Shown here in pieces: positions 23,901 through 35,559 of a stretch of 64,000 nt of DNA. The stretch spans positions 65,672,118 through 65,736,117 of the forward strand of contig CM060190.1 in NCBI GenBank assembly GCA_030549335.1. Reading direction: 5' to 3'. The stretch comes from Pontederia crassipes. Taxonomy: Eukaryota; Streptophyta; Magnoliopsida; Commelinales; Pontederiaceae. The position numbers and the translations under genes are program-made. Position 1 is the first letter of the stretch, and every line of letters begins with the position of its first letter. The notes under the pieces are model-generated. The model worked only from the letters and a program-made list of their open reading frames with translations, ran no database searches and had not been told where the DNA came from.

Positions 23901-26900
23901 GAGGGATTAAACTTATGAGTCCCACAATGAAATTATGGGAAAAAGTGATTGAGCATAGATTGAGAATGAAGACTAGTATTTCTGAGAGACAATTTGGGTT
24001 CATGCCAGAAAGATCCACTACAGAGACGATTTATTTACTAAGGGGGATGATGGAGAAGTATCGAAGTAGGAGAAAAAACTTACATATGGCTTTCATTGAC
24101 TTAGAGAAGGCGTATGATCGAGTACCAAGGGATGTACTTTGGAAAGTCTTGCAAAAGAAAAGGGTGTGTGTTGCCTACATTAAGGTAATACAAGATATGT
24201 ACGATGGGGCATTGACTAGGGTTAGGACATCCGGAGGTGAAACAAATGAATTTCCTATAGGAATTGGCCTACATCAAGGATCAGTTTTAAGCCCGTATCT
24301 ATTTAACTTAGTTATCGATGCTATAACCGAGAGTATCACAGAGGAGGCATCTAAGTGCATGCTATTTGCGGATGATATAGTACTTTTAGCGGATTCAAGA
24401 GAAGAGATTGATACAAAATTGGAAATATGGAGAAATACGTTGGAGTCAAAGGGTTTTCGTTTAAGTAGGAATAAAACAGAATATATGCATAGCAATTTCA
24501 CAAATAAACAACTTAGAGACGATTTAAAAGTTAGGCTAGGGGAGGATATAATTCCTCAAGTGACAAAGTTTAAATATTTAGGATCAATTGTAAGACAAGA
24601 TGGTGAGATTGATGACGATGTTAATCATAGAATTCAAGCTGGTTGGTGTAAGTGGAGAAAAGCCACTTAAGTTCTTTGTGATAGAAAAGTACCCAATAAA
24701 GTTAAAAGAAAATTCTATCGTACTGCTATAAGACCAGCAGTGTTATATGGTAGTGAATGTTGGGCTATGAAGGGACAACATGAACGTAAAGTGAGGGTAG
24801 TCGAAATGAGGATGTTGAGATGGATGTGTGGTCATACAAGATTAGATAAGATTAGGAATGACCATATACGTGAACGAGTCGGAGTGGCTCCTATAAGTGA
24901 GAAAATGGTAGAGAATCGTTTGAGATGATTTGGTCATGTTCAGAGAAGACCATTAGATGCGCCAGTAAGAAGAGTAGATCAAATAATCTGGAGTCCGATT
25001 AAAAGAGGGAGAGGGAGGCCAAGGCGGACACTTGGTGAACTAATAGAGCAAGATCTATTGGTGAATAATATACCGAAAGGTTTGGTTACTAATAGAGCGG
25101 AATGGCGTCGTATGATCCATGTAGCCGACCCCACCTAGTGGGATAAGACTTTGTTGTTGTTGTTGTTGTTGTTGATATGGTTTAGTACATGCCTTAGCTA
25201 AACTATAAAATGGAAACAATGAGAAAGAAACATGCAAAACAGACATAAAATTAAAAAAAAAAAGAATAGACATGGTGGAAAGATTCACAGATGGATACAT
25301 GAGAATGTATAATTGTTCCCAACATCAGAAGCATGTCTCCAATAGAAAATTAAACAAAATCGAACCTGGGGTATTCTGGTTTTGAATGCTATGGGGCCTT
25401 TTCAAGGAAATAAAATTTGTAACTCCAGAAAAACTTGGCCTGATAACTGATTCATTTACTTGTTTCATCTGTTTGTCAGTTGTGTCCTGAGAAATTTGAA
25501 AAAAAAAAAGATTAACTGTGTCTTATCTTCTCCATTCAAGTCTAAAGATTTAATGGAACTATGAGATAAGAACTGGAGCACTCATACTAAGTATACTCAG
25601 AGATGGTACCAAACTGCCCATACCTTTAGGTCATTATAGGACTCCACCCATTTAGATTTATTCACATTGAGTAAAGCATGCCTTTTTACTGTCCTACACT
25701 GTTCTAAATTTGCTCCTGGAAATGAGAGATCAAAAATTCCCTCCTGAAGTAGTTTTTGGTAGTCCGATATTGCATCCAAGAGTTGGGAGCATTGAAACAT
25801 TGCCTTAAGGCTGCATATTACAAAAGAGACATGATAGACAATGAATATCATTTTCCAATCATTGGAACAAATAAATGCAGCAACATTTTTTGAGAAGAAT
25901 AAATGCAGCAACATTCAATAACCTTTCTGGAGGTTTGGACTTATCCATAGAAGGAAGATATTTCATTAGTTGTCGTTGTTCCTCATGTGTACAATATTTC
26001 AAAAAGATGTCGAAGTTTATAACATCCTGCATCAAATGCACAACCATAAAGAAAGGTTAACTTATAGGATAGAAACAACAACAACAACAAAGCCTTATCC
26101 CACTAGGTGGGGTCGGCTAACTTATAGGATAGAAACAATATCAAAAAAACAATCTTACCTGATAATCTCAATTATAGCATTTAATTTCATATACACAGAT
26201 CAAGGAATAAAGCTAAGGGTATATGATCATTCTTACGTTTAAATATGCGGAACACAAAGATGAGTTTCTTTGCTGCAAAAAGGTAGAAATTTCATGATCC
26301 CTGCAAGGTGGACAAAACAAAAAATGAATGAATTTGTAAATCTTTCATGCACATAGAAATGCATCTATACTGGAATTAAAAATGCAAACTTTAGTCATAA
26401 CATCTAGTGTTTTATAGATGTTTCATAGATATCACCTTTTAACATTTTCTTGAGCTAAAGTCAGCTTCCTTGTCTTATCAATGTCAATATTCTTCGACAC
26501 TTTCCCTTTGCTTTCATGATGCACATGTAGCAAACCTGACCCCAAGCAGGACTCGCTAATAAGACATTGTTTATTATCTAGTGGAAGTGAGCTTGCCTCT
26601 GATTCCTCATCTACAAATTTTGAAACCGAGTGTCTAATGAGCACACTTCCATAACCAATTTCAGAACCAAGTGGAGTTCCACTTTCATAAATCAGATCTT
26701 CCTCTAGGGAGCCTGAAAGGTTAGATGACTGTTGTTCATGCAGGATTGAACACAGGTCCTTTGTTAGCTTCTCAACAGAAGAGAGCTTTGGATGAGTCAT
26801 AAATGTCCTCTTCTTGGATGGGACTAGTGAATCCCATACATTTGACTGAACTGAACCTGATGATAGAAGCATTATGAAAAAAGATGTCAAGGTTTCAACT

Positions 26901-29836
26901 CTTATGAAGATTCTTGCTTGATTTCTCATGCAATAAAATGAATAACATGTAACCCAAAAACGGCGTCGTGAGGTTGTAACAGGAGAAAGCTAATGACACA
27001 AATACGTCAAGGTCTAAGTAATTAAACCAACAAGGATGCATGTCAGGAATGCTGAAAACAGCTATTAATTGTTGAGGGTCAAAATTATGTTTAAGCTGAA
27101 AACGAGATTATTTTGGTTATCAGCAGAAATAAAAGAATAAAAAAGAAACATCCAAACAAGTTAACTTTCAGAAATAATCATCATATATGCTTTTGAAATA
27201 AAGAAAAGGCATAAATTTGAGAATTTGTTTGATTTAAGCAAATATGTAAAACAGTATTGGTTCATGAATCCATCCTGCCCTAGAATCCTACAAAAATACT
27301 TTCCATTGACAAAGAAAAGGCCAACCCTAAAAATTGTAATAAGCTTGCATTCAGAAATTTATAATGACAGGTCTTGTTGTTGTGTGATCATAGAAGAGGA
27401 ATTCATTTACTTAGGTCCCACAAAACGTTTTGGTTAACTGTACTATCTTATGAGATATTGAAAAATATGACAGAAGCCCAATTTAAACCGCTCTAACAAA
27501 GTCAATATTCATACTTGCTGATTTCTTGTCATTAGAAAGTTGAACAGACCAAAGCAAAACAGACATTCAAAATAAATATGGATGGCCAATACAAAAGTGA
27601 AGTACAGATCTTTGGCATTTGACACAACAATGCATAGTCACGGTTGAGCATGTGCATGCTTGCATTCACTGATATATATGGATGACTACCACGAGTGGTT
27701 CGGCACCTTTTTCACCTAAAAAATAAATAAATGCACAAAGTAATATAAGTTGAGATCTTCAACCTGTCATATCACTTGCATCAACGGTTTCAAAATGAGC
27801 AGAACTCTCTGAATATGATATAGCTGATCCTGAACTAGATCGATTGCTTGTATCTCTTTCAACAACCTTACGGAAGTTCTGGTCACAATATTGTAATTCA
27901 TGATCCCTTCGCACAGGAATGATCTGTTTTTTCTTATGTGACTTTTGCTCTTTGGCTTTCAGGTATATACTATCAGCTTTAGAAACTTTGAACTCATCTA
28001 AATCATAGGATTCACGAGCATGGAGTGGAGTATAATTCGCCAATGAACCTTTTGTTCGCCACCTTGATCCACAAGCATTGCATAAAATGGGCTTCTCAGG
28101 TGGCCCATTGCGCCAAAGAGGTGTACCTATTGTGAAATCAGCTATTAGCAGCCACATAGATTCTTTTTAAAAAAATGTTGGATATATTTTTTTAAAACGA
28201 GAATGCTGGATATATGCTGAACCTAAATGTGAAAATTTGAAACACAATTAAAGTTTCTTATGAAAATGTGTGGATTTGTACACAAATAATAGTTGTTTCT
28301 AAGACAATCAAATTACGTGCACTATCATTCAAGGATAACTAACAATGAAAAGACAACATGTGAATGAACCTCGTCTATGCTAGTTGATCTTTAGCCAAAA
28401 TGATGAGAAATTCAGACCATATAATCCACAAGGTGATCCTAAATTAAAAAGTTTGAGTGGGCCTAAGAAGACTGATGCTAACAGGATAAGAAGGAAAAGG
28501 GAAAGAGATAGAGTTAATAAAATGAAAAAAGTGTGCTACCACATAAAGGTGGAATGATACATGCAAGTCATTAAGGATCACATTTCTATTGGTAAGAATA
28601 TTTTCACATTGAAATAGAGCCTCATGTACAAATCGAATTTGATAAATAAATGGGAAAAAGAAAACAGTTGCAAATGGTTGTGCAAATGCCAAGGAAAGAA
28701 TCAGTTTTCCAAGTAAAAATTTTTCAAGGTAAGAAGAGCAGCAATCAAGAAAGATGAAGTTTTTTGTTCACTAAATATAAGGAAAACTGGAGTAAAGAAG
28801 ATCCTTAACTATTTCAAAATATTCTTAGAGCAACCTAATATTATTTGAGAGTCAAGTATATCTTATCCACTTCGGATAGATTCCTTTTTTTTTAAGGAGA
28901 GGATAGATTTCAATATGATGATATATCAAGCATGACAACTTGGAAAATACTGCAAAGAAAATAGTTCAAGCATTTGTAGCTGCATTCCGATTTCTGCCTG
29001 CAACTGACTAGCTCTCACAGTTGGAGGACATGCTGCCCAACTGAAACATATACAAGCATTTCTGATCCAAAATGAAGTGTGGATTTTTTGCTTGTGAATT
29101 AAATTTCAGCACAAAACATTCATTTGAAGATAAAGATATCGTTAAGCAGACTAAGGATGCTGTCATGAGAAAGTGTGTTTCTCCTCAATAAACTGGTGTC
29201 ACACAAACTGTTGCTGAAAACAGTTTTAATTTCCAAGAAATAGTCCATTTGACTTGTGCTTTTGAATTCCTTTGTTCAACGAAAACAACCCTTTCCGGTT
29301 TCCACACATACTAATAGCCTGTTCTTACAAGAAATTTCCATAATAGAAATTTGAAGACTGAAATCACTTATCGTTCTTCATGTTCAAAATTAGTGGTAAC
29401 AGATTAGCATGAATCTGCACGCTTCAATTTTGCGACTGCTTCCCAGATTAGTTTGTCTGCCAGACTTCAATTTGGAAAGGCATAAACCAACAACAACAAA
29501 TATTCCAGACTTCCATAAGGCGTTAGTTCCGAAAAAAAACTTAGACGAGCATCTGCACTACCAAATTGGAAAGGCAGTACCGCTTCTCACTACAGCTTCC
29601 ACATATTATTATCACAATTCAATTGGAAACAACCAAACACTCCAATACAGAAGAGCAGGATAAATTGAACAAAATGGAAGTTAATTGACGAATGAGCACG
29701 GAAATGAGGATCTCAATTTGTCAATGAAGACGGCAACGACACAAAAAAAATCAAATCTTAGAGAACAGAGTTGCAGATATAAGAACAGGATCTCACTTGT
29801 TACTCCACAATGGTGGCAAGGTCCACTCTTTACCAT
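20999..29836 (-). CDS. GATA zinc-finger protein with DEUBAD/ASXH-like domain (GATA26/27 type)
   Basis: Probable nuclear DNA-binding regulator of the plant GATA26/27 group, which combine an N-terminal GATA finger with an ASXH/DEUBAD-like domain. Exons in coding order: 29836-29797, 28126-27764, 26856-26436, 26300-26237, 26026-25923, 25810-25624, 25486-25366 and 21384-20999. All have GT-AG introns and matching phases, giving 561 residues and TAG. The zinc finger is C7-x2-C10-x18-C29-x2-C32, with [20 protein letters not shown], split by intron 1 within the Ser codon after VT. It is followed by [17 protein letters not shown] and a Lys-rich stretch. The DEUBAD-like part (about 297-390) contains [32 protein letters not shown] and [14 protein letters not shown] 3.2-kb LINE sits antisense in the last intron, and a 39-bp LINE tail in the intron between 26026 and 26237; neither breaks an exon. 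Confidence 0.95.
21984..25189 (+). mobile_element. Near full-length RTE-clade LINE
   Basis: The element spans 22000-25173. It is bounded by GATATGGTTTAGTACA at 21984-21999 and 25174-25189, a 16-bp target duplication with no mismatch. It starts ACTCCGCCTATATTTTATAGC and ends in a very short 3' UTR followed by (GTT)n, the arrangement typical of RTE non-LTR elements. It is inserted antisense in the last intron of the GATA gene. This copy is the reference used here to recognise the other fragments in the window. Confidence 0.97.
22100..25138 (+). pseudogene. RTE LINE ORF: AP-endonuclease and reverse transcriptase, point-mutated
   Basis: This is a single frame of 1013 codons without a frameshift. 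The start (ATG in the deleted copies) is ATA here at 22100-22102, and codon 3 is TAA. Two further stops occur at 24668 (TAA) and 24926 (TGA, Trp expected). The final stop TAG is at 25136-25138, only about 14 bp before the GTT tail. The endonuclease part contains [39 protein letters not shown] and [10 protein letters not shown]. The reverse transcriptase part contains [65 protein letters not shown], the catalytic [10 protein letters not shown] and KFKYLGSIV. The C-terminus has [10 protein letters not shown] and [19 protein letters not shown]. Related plant proteins are often mislabelled craniofacial development protein 2-like. Longest uninterrupted stretch 22154-24670. Confidence 0.95.
26058..26138 (-). 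mobile_element. 39-bp RTE tail insertion with 21-bp target duplication
   Basis: TAACTTATAGGATAGAAACA plus a final A occurs at 26058-26078 and again at 26118-26138. Between them are 39 bases: (CAA)n, AAGCCTTATCCCACTAGGTG and GGGTCGGC, which is the extreme 3' end of the LINE. It lies in an intron of the GATA gene, in sense orientation. Confidence 0.93.
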
Positions 29837-30490
29837 CTCAACAACCTCCTCCCCTCTTTCCCCTTCTGAAATCCTCAGCCAAAAATTAAAAGGGAGAAAA
29901 GGGAAAAAATAGAGAAGAGGAAATTTCAAGGATTAAAAAAGGAAGAAAAAAAGTCCTCTTTTTTTATGTATGCAAAGTCGTTGCGCTGATGTTAGAAAGA
30001 GTTACGCACACAAAATGATAACAACACAAATAATAACATCTCTGAAAACTGCAACTCTCTTAGAACCACTGTTCTTCCTCTTTCCAGTCAAGAAGACGCA
30101 CACAAAAAAAATACAACAAAAAGGGAAAAAATCCAAAGGAGGCACAAGGGGAGAGGTTGGAGAGAGAGGAAGGTAAGAGGAAGGAGGCGGAGAGAGAATT
30201 TTTCACAGGAGGTGATGGAAGTGCAGATAGGAATCTGTACAATCCAATGGATATGAGAAGGCCATTTGGGAATCAAATTAAATGGGTCTTGAGAGAGAGA
30301 GAGAAAGAAAGAAAAAGAGAAGAAGAGTGTGATAGGGAGAGGAAGAGGATGTGAAATGCTGAAATAGGAAGGAAGCTTTTTCACTCTCTCTCTCTCTTCT
30401 TCTTTCTCCTTTTTTTCTTTTTTTGAATTTTTTATTTATTATATTATGTTGTGTGTCAATAACTACCTTGGCCATTGTTCTATATAAATA
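29837..30490 (-). promoter_or_regulatory. 5' leader and promoter region of the GATA gene
   Basis: Upstream of the ATG at 29836 the minus strand has a pyrimidine-rich leader, then a CT-rich stretch (the complement of GAGAGAGAGAGAAAGAAAG at 30294-30312) and a GA-rich stretch (the complement of CTCTCTCTCTCTCTTC at 30384-30399), both of the GAGA type. A TATTTATATAGA-like word at about 30479-30490 is a possible TATA box. The transcription start is not determined. Confidence 0.35.
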
Positions 30491-32850
30491 AATAGTAATC
30501 TCTTTTTCTTATTATAATTTTTTTTTAAAATGCTAATAGTGTCTTTAGTGATTTTAAAATTTTGTGACATAATTTATTCTTAAATCAAGAGATAATAAAT
30601 AAAAAAATGATCACCATCTCGGTATTCGAAAGTAATAGTGCCTTTAAAAATATAATTATAGAATGTTTATACATTTCGTGCGTTTCTTAACGTCGCACTA
30701 GTTGAAAGATACCGTTTCAATTTATATATTGATGATTGGTCTGATTTTAATATGGGCAAAAAGTTAGATAATGAATCTTCAATGTGTCTCTTTAAAATAT
30801 ATATTACTTTCATCTAAAACTATATTAATAAAGAAATCATGGATTTCTAATTACTATAATTGGCCTTAAACCAGCTTATGCAAAGAGAGTACACAAAAAT
30901 TGTAACACTTCAATTTTCAAAGTGAATTAATTATATTTTATTAAAAGGTTCATATAAAAATTTATGTACTTGCAATAGTTGACGATTTTCAAACCTTCTC
31001 TAAAACTTAGATATAAATTAGACTTTTTGTTGTTTGAGAAACAAAGAGTTAAGAATCTAAGAAGAATCTCCTTTTTAATGAGGATTTCTTTTTCGTTCAC
31101 ATTTATATTCTAGAGAAAAATTCCTTCTTACACGATAAACGAAAAATCACTTTGACGATTTAAATTTCTTTTTCTTTCAAATTTATTTACAAAATAAATT
31201 ATTGGCAGCTTGGGATTATTATTTTGTGTATCCATAAATAGGGTCCAAATCCTATTTATGAGTTGTCGAAAAATAATAGCAAGCGAACTTTTTAATAAAA
31301 TTAATTGCGTTCACTTGATTCCAGCTGTGGAACGTCTTTTTGGAGTTTGATGGGCAGAAACCAAAGGATCCGAATTAATGCCTCGAGGCAGGAAAAATTA
31401 AAAGATAAATAATTTTATTTATATTTTTTAATTAATGCCTCAAGGTAACTTTATTCCCATTATATTTTAATCGATAAATACCTTTTACTAAGAATTAAAT
31501 GATTAAAATTATAGTTTATATATCATGAATGAGTGATCCAAGCGAATGTTTAGTCCACTATAAAATTGGACTATCTCATGTCTATAAACATTTTTTTTCC
31601 AAATGAGTTCACAAATAGTCTCACTCTATGAATATTATTTTTTATCATTCTATAATAAATTAAGTCTTTATGAAATAAATATTTGAGCATAGTTGTTGGG
31701 ACTTTGAAACATGGGGGGTCTTAATATTAATATAATACATCTCGTTTTGTATTCTATGTCAATTTTGCATCAAACTAACTATTAAACTTACCTAACTATT
31801 CGGAGAGGTTGGAAGGCCAACAAAACCTTTTATTTGACTAGTGAACGAGTGAATGAAGTGAATGGCGTTAGGCCTTTCTCTCTCCCTCCTTTTTCTTTTT
31901 TTCCCTTTGTACATTATTTTTTTCTCTTTATCTTGGGATTTATTTTATCTAAATAATAAAAAATTACGTTTCCATTGGGGTTCGGAAACCTGTCACATTG
32001 CCCTGGCCATTGTGGAGGGGACTCATGTACGTCACATATGTTTGCCTAAGATAAGTCTACATTTTTTTCCCCTTATCATGATGTTTCAAACTTTTACTTT
32101 TCCTATGTGCGATTCCGAGCTCCAACGTTGAGAGATTTCATGACCGTTCAACTAAATTGAGTGTTCAAATTAAATATTTCAACAACAATTTTAGATTAAA
32201 GTAATTAGTTAAAAACAAATATTTTTTTTAACAACCTATGGTAATTTAAAATTATTAGCATATAACTAATTCGATATCAAGATGAGAGCGGAAAAAATTT
32301 AATACCACTGATCAACGCGGCCGACTCCAATGATCTATCCCGATATTACTAACATTCATCGAAACATTTAAGATGCAACCGTTACCACTGCGCCAACCCG
32401 CTGATTAAAAATAAATAAATTTAGAATTACTCATTTCAAACAACTTTCGTTTTAAGGATCATTCTACAAGAATCCATCATCTATTGTAATAAACTTTTTT
32501 GGGTGGTCATAATGTATTTGATTATGTACTTTATTAAACGATTCGCAAAAAAGGAGCATTGTAAAAATACATGGATTGCGTTTTTTTTATTATTTACTTC
32601 ATAATCTATCTTTATTTATTTATTGCTATATATACATACTAGCAATTATAATTCTGAAGTTTGAATTTTTTTTTACCCATCAACTCTCCAATAGTTTATT
32701 TGTTATAATAAATTAATTTGGTAATGGAATAAGTAAACTTATTCTATAGCATAAAATTTAATTTTAGCGGAAACAGGAAATAACATAAATTTTTTTCATA
32801 TTTTCGTGACCACGGACAGAAAATGATACATAAAAAATAGAGAATATTTT
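30491..32850. other. AT-rich intergenic DNA
   Basis: No gene or complete transposon recognised. The 89-codon ORF at 31862 has no recognisable domain. Confidence 0.45.
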
Positions 32851-32979
32851 CATAAATCACTCATAAATTATCGTAATTTTTTACATCTAACCTCATACTA
32901 TAAACTTTTTTTATATTTAAACTATCATGATTTTTTTTAATTTAATCATTCTATCGACTTCTTTCTAAGTATCCTGTTA

Positions 32980-33610
32980 ACTTTAAGGGTGACCACCCTT
33001 TCCTGCGCGTGTCGCGAGGGGGCGACCTGCAGAGAAAGGGCGACCGACAAAGGGAGGATGCCCCCCTCCCCAACCGGTGGCCTTCCCCCCTCTATGTTTG
33101 CCGATCGCGTCACAGCCAGGAGGGCGCCCCCTCCTTCCACCTGTGCACACCGGTGCACATAAGGGAAAAGAGGGAAGGGGGTCACCCCATGGCCGACGAA
33201 GATCATCATCGATCGTAGCGGGGGTGACCCCTCCACTTCCTTGCGTGCGTAGGGAGAAGGAGGTCACCTCTTACTACGACGCGATCAGCAGCGCAAGGGA
33301 AAGAGGGGGTTCCCCCATGATGCGATCGACGAAAGTTATCGTCGATCGCAGTAGGGGCGACCCCCCCTCCCCTCCTTGCGCATATCGGCGAAAAGAAAAG
33401 CGTTGGACACATGTAGAGGAAAGGGGGTCGCCCCTGTTGCGATGCGACCAACAATGCAAAGAATGAGGGTCCACCCCCCCCCCCCCCCCCCCCCCTCCTC
33501 CTCCTCCTCCCCTTCCCCGTGCACACAAGTGTCGGCGCGCATAGGAGAAAGGGGCACCCCGCTGTGACCGGCGACAATCATCGGTCGCGTCGCAGTAGGG
33601 GGTATGTGAG
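32980..33610. repeat. GC-rich island of degenerate tandem repeats with a 22-C tract
   Basis: This is an abrupt GC-rich block in AT-rich DNA. Imperfect units recur, each containing a GATCGTCGATCGCAGTAGGGG-like core near 33205, 33335 and 33575, with GGGGTCACCCC-type palindromes. A run of 22 C occupies 33474-33495. The flank at 32855-32975 resembles the MULE terminal repeats (CATAAATTATCG ... CATCTAACC ... AAACTATCATGA), so the block may be the interior of a Mutator-type MITE. The right end is not clear. Confidence 0.6.
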
Positions 33611-33978
33611 GCGACCTACTCTTTTTTTATGTGCTATCGATGGAGGGATAAATTTTCATAACAAAGTTAACTAAGGAAGGGAAGGATTAGGAGTGAAAGT
33701 GATTGGGTCGACTGAATTTTTTTTATTTTAAAAAATCATCATGTATCTTCTCAGATTTTTCGAATGATTTTTTCAGGACCTTATATTTTATATTTAAAAT
33801 ATGTTGATAATAACAGGTATTTTATTTTATAAATTAATAACATTCACAATTATATATTGTAATATTACTAGTTATGAGTTATATTAATGTTCTGAATATA
33901 TAATGAGATAAGTACTATATTTATTGAGTAATTATATATATGTTATAAGTATTTAAAATATAATACTAATATATATTC

Positions 33979-34004
33979 ATATATATATATATATATATAT
34001 ATAT
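33979..34004. repeat. (AT)n microsatellite
   Basis: An uninterrupted AT dinucleotide run within AT-rich DNA. Confidence 0.9.
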
Positions 34005-34845
34005 TTAAATTAAGTAGTCTTCATAGAGATCCGGGTGGTTTTTCTAAAATTATAAACCGTCTATAATTTTTCGAATATAGAAAACCTTACAAAATTTATG
34101 TCGGTTTTTCGTTTTTTATATTTTTTACTTTAAATCTAAGCAGGGCTGCTTTAAATAAAATAAACTACTTTTATTCTAACTAACTAATTATTATTAATTC
34201 AATTGTCTTTACCAAAATGTGTAGATTCTTATTTTCAAAATATACTTATATTTATTGACGCTTGGAATTATCAGTTAAATCAAATGAGCCCAATGTAAAA
34301 GAACAAGTGGGCAAATAACTCATTTGCAATAGACATGCATCTAAATTTAAATTATTGGATGTTGAATATTTGGTTTAAAACCAATTTCTATTAAATTAAA
34401 GTTAGTTTATCGAATTTAATCTTAATCGCATAATAACTATTTAATGACTCAATATTATAATATACATATTGATTGTAGAAAATATAATTACATTATATTT
34501 TTAAAATTATAGTTAATTACTCATTAGTTTTAATTGATAAATGATAAATTTCATATTCATAGCAAATAAAGAAAATACAAGGTGTATCATTGATAAGTAT
34601 TCAAATAGCTGTAATTAATATTTCAGGTTTTTCAACCTTCAATTAATAAATTTTTTCCAAACTATATAATATATGCGTGTGTATTGGTGGGGATCAGTAA
34701 CATCTAGCTACAACTAATTCTAGGTGTAAAAAAAAATTCGACCAAACCAAAATATTGGATTGGAAAGATAAAAGAAGAATCTAATTAGATCGATCATTTT
34801 ACTTTTTATTTATAAATACCTTATTTAAATTATTAATTATTGAAG

Positions 34846-35129
34846 CAACAACAACAACAACAAAGTCTTATCCCACTAGGTGGGGTCGGCTACATGGATC
34901 ATACGACGCCATTCCGCTCTATTAGTAACCAAACCTTTCGATATATTATTCACCAATAGATCTTGCTCTATTAGTTCGCCAAGTGTCCGCCTTGGCCTCC
35001 CTCTCCCTCTTTTAATCGGACTCCAGATTATTTGATCTACTCTTCTTACTGGCGCATCTAATGGTCTTCTCTGAACATGACCAAACCATCTCAAACGATT
35101 CTCTACCATTTTCTCACTAATAGGAGCCA
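34846..35129 (-). mobile_element. 5'-truncated RTE copy (about 284 bp)
   Basis: This is the LINE 3' end on the minus strand with a (CAA)n tail at 34846, matching the last ~285 bp of the copy at 22000-25173, including an ORF fragment with [18 protein letters not shown]. No target duplication is evident at the two ends. Confidence 0.92.
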
Positions 35130-35559
35130 TCAAATGTTTTTCATTGATTTAATAATTTTCAATAGTTTATTTTATTATATTACATTATGTAACTCTTATT
35201 TTATATATTTGAGAGTTTTGATGTTAGTTTTATATTTTCGTGCAAAATATTATTAGCGGGGTCCGAAAAAACATGTCGGATATTTATTTTTTTACAACAA
35301 CACAAATTCAATTATTACCAATTGTTCTTTGATCTTCTATACACTTATAATGATATTTTGAAAATCATAAAAAAAAAGTAGGAAAACGTTCATGAATCAT
35401 TGAAGATTATTCTATTTATATATTTTCAATTATGTCTTTTCCCGTTCTATAAATGATTGTACCAAAATAGCGAGAACAATTATTGGCTAAATATAAAAGA
35501 GATCTCGATAAGTGGCATCATAACATATAACACGGCGAGATGTGTCCAATTTTTATATA

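Noticed and set aside
28444-28692. 82-codon ORF within GATA intron 1
   Set aside because: No domain, and no splice context linking it to the gene.
33206-33581. Glycine-run and proline-run ORFs
   Set aside because: They translate the C-tract and the GC-rich repeats; not genes.
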